Shown here: piece by piece, positions 9,941 through 21,650 of the stretch
Layout: each line of letters opens with the position of its first letter
Position numbering within the stretch: position 1 is the first letter of the stretch
Assembly: GCA_932521025.1 (NCBI GenBank)
Contig: OW051469.1
Span: 3,360,398 to 3,424,397 of the forward strand
Direction of reading: 5' to 3'
DNA length: 64,000 bases
DNA from: Oscheius onirici
Lineage: Eukaryota > Nematoda > Chromadorea > Rhabditida > Rhabditidae
Notes under the pieces: model-generated
Seen by the model: only the letters and a program-made list of their open reading frames with translations
Databases searched by the model: none
Told to the model about the DNA's origin: nothing
Position numbers and translations under genes: made by a program

Positions 9941-12900
9941 CCCTGGAAAACTCTATTCTCTCAGCTTAGCCAGTTCACGGACACACCTATCGGATCGGCT
10001 CACTTTCTCTCTCTCCCTGCTTCAGCTGTCAGAGATAGTTTTAGGGTCTGGAAAAGGGTTCTTTGGACAAAACTGAAGAGAAAAAAAAGACAATCGATGA
10101 AATTAGGTGTTGGGAAAGTTCAGCCAGAATATTGAGGTAACAAGGGCGCGCAGAGTGCGTTCACCCGTCAGCCGCTGTAGGTAAAAAGAGGAACGGAAGT
10201 CGTTTTGGATGGAGGATGAATTGGAAATTAAGGGAAACATCTGGGCTACACAAATGGACAAGACGGAGCTAAAAATATCAATCAGGAAAAAGTCTAAACT
10301 AAAGATTTTTTTTAGTAACCTCAAATAAAGTTTATTCAAACTGTTCGAAACTAGTGAGTTTTTCCACAAAAATTAATGTTAATGCTTTGCTGTGAAACCC
10401 ATTTTTACCATTTTAGAGGCTCACGCAGAGTGGAAATAAATTAAAAATTAGTTGAGGATCAAGCAAGTGTAACGACCAGAAGACCGCACATCATCGGTAT
10501 TTCCTTATTCTTCACTTACCTGTGTCGCCCAATTCGTTTCCCCTCCTTTAAACCATTCTTTATCGGTTACGGTGTACCCAATACGTGATTGCGTCCCCCG
10601 CCCATTTTCGTTGTCACGCCAATTTCTTCGCCCCACTTTTCGAATCCTTTTTTTGAGAGGTTTTGGTTAGAGTTGATTATTTTCTCTCTTTTGTTCTAGA
10701 ATTTATTTCTAGCTTTTCTGAATAACTTTTCTGAATAACTAGAAGAGAACAAGACTGAAAAGAAACCGGAGAATTCAAGTGAAAAAGAAAAGGGCATGGT
10801 CAGAATTATAGTGATAGAAAGTTCTTGGTTTGACTCAATACCAGAAGAAGCTTTAGAGATCAGTTTAACAGAGACCTAGAGTCTCACAGAGACAGTTGGG
10901 AAAGTAAAGATTAAGATAATCACAACAGAATAAAGCAAAATTCCAGTAAGAAAACTGTCAATTTGGGTTGAGTTGGAAAGAGAAGAAAAAAACTCGAGTC
11001 TCATCTACGTTCTCAACCAATTTCAAGAAGAAAGTGAGAAAAAAGAATTAAGCAGTGGATAAAGAATGGATTTCTCAAGATGAGGTGAGATGAAGAAGGA
11101 CACCCCACGTTGTGGCGTGCCACCGCAGTGACCAGTCGTCTGTCTTGACAGCTGACCGTGTGTGCCATCTGGGCAGCGGCATGCCGGAACCGTAAGGCGC
11201 GGAAATTCTCGACCGATCGGCTGCCGCGATAAAAAACGATCAGCCGTTGCAAATAGGCCCCACTGTTGTGTCCGATGCCGATCCAATTGGCGCGTCTAGT
11301 CAGGGAGAGAGAGAGAGGCTAGATTTCGGACTGACGGGGGGACTGGGAGATGGCAGTTTTCTCTTACCGAAAACAAGAGACTTTGGCTTAGAAAATAATA
11401 TAAAAGTTAGGTAAAAGTTGACTTGAGTCATAAAATTCCTACAGGAGGACTGTGTGTGGGACGGACGTCCAGTGCCCTTTATTGGGTAAACATGAGTCAG
11501 CCGAGAGAGGAGGGAGGAGAGGAAATTACCCTCTCTCGGACAGGTGACTATGATTTTCATCGATCAGCGCAATTGTAGTGGCCATCTGCCACCAGCTGAT
11601 TGTTATCCACTGGATTGGAAGCAGTTACCTGGGGACGGGGTCGAGAGAAACTGAGAGAGAGAAAGGAACTGACACTGAGAGACAGAGGGATAGAAAAAAA
11701 AAACAGAGACTGGAACCCCAATGAAATCGAAGACGAAAGTTTCACGCAACTGTGTACAGACCCGAGGTGCCCCTAAAATTTGCATAAGGCGGTCTCTGAG
11801 GCTCTGAAGTGAGCGCATGCACGCCATAAGTGCTAGCTTCTCGAGTATGGAAACGTGATTGATTGATCATAGAAAGTTCCAGAGAAAACCATATACGAAA
11901 ATGGCTATCGGAAGCGGACGGAAAGAGTGTGGCTTCACACAACAAAAGCTCTCTGTGTAAACAGTCCCTTTTTAGTCGTTCTAATGCATTTTGACTATGC
12001 TTTTCATAAGAAAATAGAGGTTTGAAACGCTGGAAAAGAGAAAAAAGAGACGCCTGGCTGAGGGTCATAAGGGAGACCCACGCTCAGAGCCCAAGGTCAG
12101 ATCGATGACAGTGAAAAGTTGGGGTGGTAAAAAGGAGAAAAGAGGAACAAAATGAAGAGACAGAATCCCAAAAAAAATGTCTGATTCAGTACAGGAAACG
12201 GGACAGTCATGTTTTGTTTCCCCCAACAATGAGCTGTCAGCGAAAAAGTTGAAACAAAAAAAAGAACACTGAAAGAATGGTACAAGGAGAGCCAATTAGG
12301 ACTTGAACCTCCTTTCACTCTCTCCCGCATTCTTGGCGGATTCACTCCTCAAGCGTGTCGACCCGCATACCGGGACGCGACAATTAGGTGGTAGAGAAAG
12401 AAAGGAGGAGGTCTCTGGAAGTATGTCCTCGATTGGAAGACAAAGGATAATGGCGTGTCTTTGAAGCATTAACATTTTTGGGAGGGAGCAGAAAAGTCAG
12501 TTACGAAAGGCAAAGCGTTATAACATCTTTGACGCAATTGTTAAACGTTTTCATAGCAATACCCAGGCTCATGACTCTATTATACCCGATTAAATTTTAA
12601 CGTTCTGTTGTGGGCATTAGAATAGAGCAGTGCAAAAAATACGCCGGGACACACAGCTCTCAATTACATACTGTTTGTGGGTTAAACTTATGAAAAACAC
12701 CGATAACTTTCAAGCATTAATAATTAGCTAACACTAAGTAAAGTAGAATTAAAACAGCGCGAGAAATTCGTGTGCAGAAAAAAAAATCTTACAAGTTAGC
12801 TGGATATCCAAAGTCACCGTTAAAATATCGATTTTTATAGGTTCAGATAAAAAAAATGTACCTCTAGACGACGTGATATTGACATCAGAGTTTTCTACAC

Positions 12901-13278
12901 ACAACATAGAACAAAACTATTCAAAATGCAGTTTCGAAGGTTTTCAGAAGTATGTATTCGTGTCAAACATTTCATACAAATAAGATTTTTTTGACTATAT
13001 TCTCTCCGACAATAAAAACCTCTTACAATTGCGAAACCATCGGAAGGTCATCTCTCTACTACTAAAGCGCAATGGTGTCTGTCGTGGACTCTGTTTATTT
13101 GTTTGTTTGTTTGTCCGGGACCTCAAATTTTGGTGTATTGATAAGAGTCGCCGTCTTCACCCAGACGACCCGAGTTCGACTTCTCTACACGCCAAATATT
13201 TCTGCTAAATTGTTTTGAGTAGAAAATAGAGTCAGGGTGACCGGTATGGAATTGGAAGGGACCGGTTGATCTGTATAA

Positions 13279-13310
<32 letters not shown>

Positions 13311-14296
13311 CGGATAGCCGGAAAAAGGATCAGAAGGGATCAGTTGACTGGGGAAGGGATCAGAAGAGATCGGTTGACTGGGGAAGAGATCAAAAGTTAA
13401 GAAGAAAACACAAGTAGAAAAGCCGCCGACAGGCGGCGAAGTCGGCTGATGATAAAATAAAGCACAGGAGCCAGAAAAGGGTAGCTTTGATCAGATAAAT
13501 AGTAATAAAATGCGAACTATTCCTGTTCTCCGGATGAATAGACAATAGAGAGAGGAGAGGGTCATGGACAAAGGAGCCACGATAAGATCTCTCATTATAT
13601 ACAGGAACGAAAAGGAGATGACGAAGAATATGATAAAAGTACGGGAGGTCCATTAGTTTTGGGCAAATACGGTCGTGGTCTCATTACGATTTCGTTTGCT
13701 CCGCGCCGCCACAGAGAGAGCATCGTGGTGGCCGTATTTGGAAGGGATTAATAGAAAAAGAGATGTGTGGGGAGGAAGAAAAAGAGATTTTTAGAAGTTT
13801 GGGAAAGAGAGGGAACTCATGTTCCCTCCTTCTTCCGCCCCGGGATAAGCCCACTCGGGAACTGGTCGACTTTGGTCGTATCCCCTCGACTATTATCGCC
13901 CGGGTAAAAAACACAAAATTAGAGTACTTCTCTCCAAAAATCTCATTCGAAACAGTTATCGGGAGGCAGCCGTCGGTCATAACGACCGGACGCCCGCTGG
14001 GAGGTCGGGAGCGGACTAGAATTTTCCGGGTCGATCTACACCCTGCTATTGACACCTTGTTTACGGTTAAGGAAAGGGAGATAGGAGCGTGTGAGTCATG
14101 GACCCGACTGGCAGAGAAAGTGAGCGACAGTCAATCGGAAGGAATTGGACCGTGGTGGTCATGCTTGAGAGAGGAGGCGACGGGGTAGAGAGCAGAGATG
14201 TGCGGAAATTTTGTCTGCAAAAGTACGTAAAGCGCACGTCATGTCGTTTTTCACGTGTTTTTCTCAAATTGTGTTCGGTTTTCGTATTTTCATTAA

Positions 14297-14511
14297 TGAA
14301 CACAGCCCAAACATCTGCAAAAAATATAAACAGAATAAAAAATGTTTATACAGAGAGAGAAACTCGTTTCCGTGAAACAAATTTCGTGGATTTCCGCGGA
14401 AATGCGTGCGGAAATTCCGCGGAAAAACGTTCACGGAAATGTCTTTTTCTCTCTGTAAAAACATTTTTTTTTCGGTTTTTATTTTTTGCAAGTGTATTTG
14501 GGCTGTGTTCA
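14297..14511. repeat. Foldback element
   Basis: Begins TGAACACAGCCCAAAC and ends with the reverse complement around TTGGGCTGTGTTCA. Arms are roughly 100 nt and imperfect, with the centre around TTTCCGCGGAAAT, itself a short palindrome. Likely a non-autonomous DNA transposon. Confidence 0.72.
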
Positions 14512-15341
14512 TCGAGGAAAAATAGAAACAGGAGAAAATCTGGAGAAAACAACGCGAAAAACGACGATATGTAATCGTTACGCACTTTTACAGAAGAAAT
14601 TTCCACACATCACTGCTAGAGAGTCTCTGTCCCTCTGTCTCTCTCATTCTGACTCAGACCTGCTGTCAAACATAACTCAAACTGAACGAAGTAACAGAGT
14701 ATAATGGTTCCAGTCCTCTGACCACATCCGGTAGTCAAAAGAGGAGGAATGAACGGCTGACACTAACAAAAGTAGAGGAAAAGAGGCGGAAGGAACCGGC
14801 TTCCTCTCCGTTTTTAAAACTTTTCCTCCCATCTGTCATCAGACGTAAATGGGCCGACTGTACATACGTTAATTGGCAGGGCAGGAATGGCATACCGATA
14901 CACTTTTTGGATCAAGGCAAATTGGAAAAGACACACACGCGTCCAAGTGGACCGTCTCTCTGCCAATTGTCCTCATACCGAATCAAAAGAGAGAGAGGGA
15001 CGAGGACGCGCCAAGGAGGCGTGAAAAAGGAGCGGAGACTAATAAGAGGGAAGGTCACAATTATATCCGTTCATATTGAAAGGTTACAAAATTTTGGAAG
15101 ATACGGAAAAGGGGGTATGAGGGAGACAGACAGGTGTGAAGGAAAGGGGGAGCTCGGTCGAGCAAACAGATCAGAAATAGGCGCGATTCCCCCCCCCCCC
15201 TTTTCCCCTCACAACGATTGAACGTTCGAAACGGGTGAGAGGAGGGAGAAGGCTCAAGTGCGGAAAACCCAAATATGGACGAGGCTGGAGCAGAATGTGA
15301 AACTATTGGACGTTTCAGGCATGTAGCTTGGCCACGTTATC

Positions 15342-16089
15342 ATGTTTTCGAATTTTTAAAAGCGCGCGCTGCCGACTTGTCTAGACTTTTCAACAATAAA
15401 CTATAGAAAACCAAAACACTTTGTATTTGTCAGGATGAGTCAACGTCCTTTGAGTGCTCCAGTTGAGTCAGTTTCGTCAGTGTCACCTTGCTCTGTGGTC
15501 GTCAAAAATCTTCCTCTTCAACAGGTCAGGTGTTTCTACATTTTTCTCACTTGATACAGTGTCGACAATGCGAATAGTAGCGCCAAACTCTTGCATTCTT
15601 TTGAATCAAAAAGTAGAGAGAGAGACGGCAATGTGACAGTCAGTTGTGAATCCGCCACAACTGTCACTCGTCGAAAGATGGTACGTCATGCTCGGTATAC
15701 CCTTGGTTTTTTGGGCACCTCCTTGAATCCACAGCGGTGTTTGGTATAGTTCTTGGAGACCCGAAGGACTGTATGGGGAAGACTGATAGTTCTCTCTCTT
15801 CTTTTGCGTCCAAAAACGACCATTGACAGTTACCGAAAAGTACAGATATAATAGTTTTCCTGGAAATCTCGCTCTTTCTTTCGTTTTCAGGTACCAAATA
15901 TGACCTGTTGAAGAGGAAGATTTTTGACGACCACAGAGCAAGGCGACACTGACGAAACTGACTCAACTGGAGCACTCAAAGGACGTTGACTCATCCTGAC
16001 AAATACAAAGTGTTTTGGTTTTCTATAGTTTATTGTTGAAAAGTCTCGACAAGCCGGCAGCGCGCGCTTTTAAAAATTCGAAAGCATGG
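15342..16089. mobile_element. Long-terminal-inverted-repeat element, about 750 bp
   Basis: Two arms of about 185 nt are inverted copies. The left includes AAAAGCGCGCGCTGC, CAATAAACTATAGAAAACC and AATCTTCCTCTTCAACAGGTC; the right carries their reverse complements in opposite order near 15900-16089. Small differences between arms, such as CTAGAC versus CTCGAC, show some age. The ~370-nt core has no transposase. Classified only as a foldback or MITE-like element. Confidence 0.8.
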
Positions 16090-16667
16090 AAATGCTCCAT
16101 TTTGACATTTTTGACTCAAAAATATATTTTGAGCCGGTCAAAATTCTTTTCTATTCGGACTTTCCCCCGATTTTCCAACTTATCTGCCGACATCTAGAAC
16201 CCATCTTTTCCCTCTCTCGTTTGACTTTCAGTTTCAAGGTTATTATTGAGATTGTTCTTCGAGATTACAGTTCTCACCTTCGCTGACCGCCAGCTACTCG
16301 AATAGCCTGACTGATGGGCAGTTTGACACGCGCGAGATTATATCAGACAAAAAACGGTGTGAAGACCAGTGAGAGTGATTCGAGGCAGATAACACAGGGA
16401 AGGAATTTCGTTCTTTTACTTATTATGTTTGGAAATTTCTGCAGGGTCAGTGTCCTTTGTCGGTTATTTTTGCGATTCGTACTTTCTCGCAATGGGATAC
16501 CTGGTGAGAGTACTATTCGGGTTACGCCCTGTTCTTTATGTTCCTCTGAGAGTTTTTTGTGGACAGAGAGATACTGGAATTCCAATCGTTTACAAGTTTC
16601 TCGCTGATCAAGGAGCTTCTATGATGATATTCCACTGTTCCAAGAAAGAAATCCCGCTATAGTCTGT

Positions 16668-16928
16668 TCAAAAAATAGAGGGCATTATTTGAATTTGGTC
16701 GCCTGAATATCCAATTTTTGCACGCTGTCTGGCCTGTTGCTGTGATTTTCATAATCCGGGACCATTTTCGAAAATCTTGGCATCGTGCAAAATTTTGGCC
16801 GGTGACTATCAGTGGTAACATCTCCCGGGGGGGGGGGGTTTCTTACCCGCTCTTTCATTTGTGATAGGTCCCAGATCATGAAAATCACAGCAACAGGCCG
16901 CAACCGCGAATAAGTTCAACCGTCTATA
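16668..16928. mobile_element. TIR element of the TCTGTTCAAAA family, copy 1
   Basis: Left end TATAGTCTGTTCAAAAAAT. Right end reads as an imperfect inverse (GTTCAACCGTCTATA). The interior has a second inverted pair: TGTTGCTGTGATTTTCAT near 16736 and its reverse complement near 16877-16895. The TCTGTTCAAAA end recurs at 30281, 42547 and 53291. Confidence 0.65.
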
Positions 16929-19900
16929 CTTTCTTGACGTGTATGCAACGCGGGTAAATTCCTGCCAATTTGATTAGCACGAACTGAGTCAGCTGATCTC
17001 TTCTTTCTCTTCGCCTGTCCCGAAAATGTTCCGGACGAGTCCAAGGATCCGCACAGCTCGGGCACGATGAGATGCAAGCCCTCGTCGGGTAGGCACTGAA
17101 CAATGCTTTTGGCCTATTTTTCCAATGAAGATGGACCAGAATTGGTGTGTTCTTTCGGCACAAAATTTCTGCTGACTCCTATGTTGTATCGAATCCGTCG
17201 AGTTGGTTTCCACCGGTACCGCCCGACTGGAAGTAGGCTTCTCTGCAAGTAGAAACTCCGTAGACTCAGTTTTCTTCCCTCTTTTTGTACTTTTTTCCTG
17301 GTCACTTTTACTCGAACAAAATGTGACTCTGACTGTTGCTCTCTGGTCACCTGTCCACTTTTCCCTTGAAATTTGATGAAGTAAGCGTGAAACTGCGATC
17401 ATGCTTGTGTAGTTGTAAACTTGTGACTGAAGAAGAAGTAAGAAGGAAGTAAGATGGCTAGGAGATTTGTATCTGAACGGCCAGTCGCTCTTTCAGCTCC
17501 ATACTGTCCTGCAGGTCCAAATTGAAACTAACTGGCAACTTCTGGTTCTCTTCGAGTTAAATACCATTCTTCAAAGGTCAGGGCGTCTCCCTCTCTCTCC
17601 TCTACTCCCAGTCCTTGACCATCCTCTGACGTCTCGAGACTTCCTGCCATTGTAATCCAGTCGGTAATCTCGTTAACTTCCCGCGTCTCCTTACAAGGTA
17701 AACCGGTGTCTGTACAACCCGAAGAACTCCTTGACTGACAAGACAAAGGTCAGCTCCTCCTCCCCTCTCTCTTGAGAAGAGTGTTATTGGCAGAGGCAGA
17801 TGCCACTCATCTTCCACTTTCCTATCCTTCTAGTTTATTATTGTGATTGTAGATATCTTTGTTTCTCAGCCTCTCTTCCTATCTCTCTGCTAAAAGTCCC
17901 GTATCCCCATCCAAAAAGTGCAACATGAGTATTGTACGCCGGTCTGTATCGTCTGGTTCATTAGTCAGTCACGGTCCATATGTCCGAAGGCGCGCGCCTC
18001 CATGTCCCCCGAGGCCTGTCGGGGAACTGGATCATTCTATGGGTCTCTCTGACTGTGTGAGCACGAGGGAAAAGGGAGATAGAGGACACGAAAAAGTACG
18101 GCGCCGATCACGTAACAAGCCTCCCATTGGCAGACCATCTAGCCGTGTTTCTCTGTTCTCTGCGCATATGACAGTGTCAAGTTTTTACTTCTTTTTGAAA
18201 TAACGATGGCCGGTAAGATAGGGAACGGATCATCCCTCTGCCATTCTCTGTTTGTTTTAAACATCTTTTGATCCCAATTTTTATGTTTCCGCTTTTAAAA
18301 TACTGGATCGCCTCTTCGTTTAACTGTTTCAATGAAAAAACCGTTTTGAACAAACTGACCGCCAAGCACGGTCTTTAAAAAGACCAAACATGTCGAAAGC
18401 AACTTTACGGCTTCACCGAACCGATGTTTGAAACAGAGAACAAAAAAGGTCTTTTTTACTCGATGAACTGTGAAAAATACTACTTTTTTGAATCAAATAC
18501 TCTGCAGTAAAAATCTTGAGATACACATGTCAAGCCTTTTGCTCTCGATCAATCTGGTCTGGTCACCCTCAAAGTTACTCAATTTTTGCGCATAGTTCTA
18601 GTTGGTTCGGCACAGACATTAAAAATTTTATGCTGGACCCACTTTTTGAACTGATGTTGTGGGCGTCACCGTTTCTACTGATATTTTCCCTAATTTTTTT
18701 CAACTTTATTTCCACTCTGCAATTAAAAAATTATTCGAGGAGAAAACAGAAAAAAACTTGTAAGAATAGCGAATTTGGTAGTAGTAGCAAGGACTGGCGC
18801 GATTGGTTCTGATTTTTCTATACAATTCTCCCAAAAATACTGAATAAACCAAAGAACGCCTGCTCAAAATATTTCGGCATCAATTTTTCTATCAAAATTA
18901 CATTAAAACGTTGAGTTAATCAGCCACTCAGAAGTTCGCCATTGTCACAAAAGATCAGCCATCTCAACACATTTACATGCTTTTTTAGTTGTTTTTTAGC
19001 TAAAAAATCTAGACTGGAGCGTATTTCCAAATCCAAAATTGTCTGGGTTCAGAACAACTTCGAAATGAAGCGAATTCCGCGGTTTTACAACAACTGTCCA
19101 CAATTAAGCCGTGGTCTCAATTAGCTTTTTCTTTCCGAACTATTCTGTTCTTCGCTAATAGAGAAAGTGTCTAACATCGGGTCGAGATTAATTCGCGTCT
19201 CATTGTTACCTGGTGTAATACACGATTCGACTCAGAGACAGACCGGTAAGTCCTCCCTCTTTACAAAGTGTAAATTGGTGTCCGAAGCGAGAGCGGCCTG
19301 TTAGTCAAACCGCTAACGGTCTGTACTATCATTCTCTGTGTTCTCCTATCGGTCTTCTCTCTCTCGCTTTTTGTCTTGTTTTTTTGCTCTATGGTCGTTA
19401 GTGATCTTGCAATTGTAACTGGGAAAGGGAACAAACAGAAAAAAAAGATCTTTGTCTAGAGGAACTGTCTCTTTCTCTCTGACTCTCTGTCTCTCTGTCT
19501 CCCTGACTCTCTCTGTGTCTCTCTGACTCTCTGTCCCTCCGTCTCTCTCGGATCTGACATCATATCCTGTGCCTCTCCCCAGGCGTTCCTTCCTCATAGC
19601 CACTGGTGCAAGAACCCGGTTCTCTTGAGGACCTTGACTCGCATCGTGTCATCGCTTCCCCGATGTCCTTTTCTCCTTGTCTGAGTTTCTCCCCCTCAAT
19701 TGGCACCTTCTTCTTGGACTCAAATCGTCACCCACGCGACGAGACGAGTTTGGAAACTGCCTTTGGAATTTTCACAGCAGCCGATCTTTATACATTTGGC
19801 CAATCTGTATCATTTGCGGTTTTTGTTTGAGCCGCAATCGAACGTCTTTGAAATGAAAGACCACAGAGCTTCCGGCCCATTCCAAACTGTTTCGGTTCCA

Positions 19901-21650
19901 ACTAGTCAGCCATCAGTCACTCTTTCTCCAAACATTTTTCTCAGTTTCATCACTAATCAGTCATGAGTAGTTTTAAACAGAAGAGTGTTGTAAAACGTTC
20001 CCGGTCACTGTGACGTAGATGAGGTCCTTTGGGTTTTGTTTGAGAAGAACAAAAACTCCAAAACTCTGTCCAATCATTTCCTCTGTCCAACCTTGAAGCC
20101 GTTCAAAACAGCCATAAGTCTCCCTTGTCCCCAATTTTTCTGCTGGCAAATTTCAGTTTTTACTCTTTCTCTTACACGCCGCGCAAAGAGATGTTTTGCC
20201 AGCATCTCTCGGTCAAACTCGAAAAATTAGACCCATGTTTCTTCGAACCCTGCCCTGCTTGGAGGTCAATGACAGGTCGTGCCGAGAAACTGCCCTCTGA
20301 ACGGCTACAAGTGGCTGCCGAGGGAATGTGTCTTCTCTCCTTTGCTGAGTTGCCTTGTTTCAATAGTTTAGACTCTGTCTCTCTTAATCTCACCGTCTCT
20401 CACTATCAGTCTATCTGTCTCATCTTCTCGAAAAAGTACAGTTATCTCTGGTCATTGTTTTCGCGCCTGCTTCTCCTCCTCGTCTCACGTCAGTTTGCCT
20501 TCAAAAATGGCGTTCAGCGATCTCCGATTAGAACGAACACAGTAAGCAGATAGTAATCTCTCCTCGGGTTCGAAAACCATCATGACCTTGCCTACCTTAT
20601 CCGAGTTGACCCTCGTTGTTTTCAGTTTTTAGTCAGTTTCCTCTATGAGAGGTTACGGTTAGTCGGTTCAAAATCGTGTCCATTCTCAAAAAAAAATTCA
20701 ACCATCCGTTTCCAGTTAAGCTTTTCGACTGATTAGGGTCTTGTAAGAGATAGGGTCTTGCAAAGATCGAGTAATTTTACGTAGCCTCGTGTTGACAAAA
20801 AGTAAAAACCCGGAAACGGTTTCTTTCGGTAGTAAAAGGCATCTTTTTCATGTCGCTACTCGTTTTTACAGCTTTCGAAATTGAGAGCGATGACCTTAGT
20901 CTTAGACTTCCTGAAGTGTTTCGGGTAGTTTAGGGTTCGAAAACAAGTTACCTAAGACAAGCTTCTTCTTATAAAAAACAGTGTCTTTTTTGAGTTGAAG
21001 TTTTACAGTTTTGAGCTCCATTTTAAATTACTCTCGCGTCTCTGTCTGTCTGAAGCCCTAATTGACAATTATTAGGGAAGCTTTGTGAAGATCTGACGAA
21101 AGTTGTTGTTTTGCTTTGTTTTGAACACTAAGAACAGTGAGACAGATTGTGAGACTTGGCAAAAGAAGCTGGCTTTGCAAACCTTGTATTCTGAAAAGTT
21201 GTGGACCAGATTACATTTTTTGACCAGAGATTTTAACGAGATTGTATGGTATTTATACCACTTTTAAACCAAAACCTTTTTCCCGAGATGCCTGAAATAA
21301 TTCAATTTTTCGAGACTGCAGGATTACCAGCTATTTTCGGAAATTTCTCAAACTTTTTTTCGAGTAGAATTTCACTCGTTCTATCGGGGTTCCGAATAAT
21401 AAAGTAGCTGCTCTTCAAGCTTTTCCAAAAGTCAGACTTTTTCGCCAAAAAAGGTTGATAAAACTTTCCTTCCCCTCCGCAAGACCCTGTTCCCACCAGT
21501 CTCTATGCCATGATACGACCTCTTTTTGTAGACGTGTGTTCGCTCTCTCCCCGGGGCCATGGTATATAGCTTGTCTCGGTCTCTTTCTCCGCCATTTGCA
21601 CTTTCCTTTTCTTCTTTGTCTTGCTTTTTTATAAAAAGACTCGGTTCCAG

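Larger units (their letters stand above)
9941..21650. other. Gene-poor region of about 11.7 kb with repeats
   Basis: No gene supported on either strand. The longest frames (plus 13763-14188, plus 17859-18203, minus 16989-17402, minus 21415-21867) show no domain, no consistent splice sites and biased composition. The region holds a GA microsatellite (about 13286-13310), palindromes at 14297-14511 and 15342-16089, a TIR element at 16668-16928, homopolymer C and G runs near 15188 and 16829, and many GAGACAGAGA/CTCTGTCTCT-rich patches. It lies between two divergently transcribed genes (ltd-1 and the peroxidase), so it may contain their upstream regulatory DNA. Confidence 0.6.

Noticed and set aside
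12295-12380. B-box-like sequence on the minus strand (GGTTCAAGTCC), possible tRNA
   Set aside because: No matching acceptor, D or anticodon stems could be folded by eye.
13763-14188. 141-codon plus-strand frame
   Set aside because: Lies in a GC-richer stretch where long chance frames are expected, with a long frame also on the other strand; no domain or exon boundary.
17859-18203. 114-codon plus-strand frame, Ser/Arg/Pro-rich
   Set aside because: Could be a first exon, but no downstream exon fits and composition is low-complexity.
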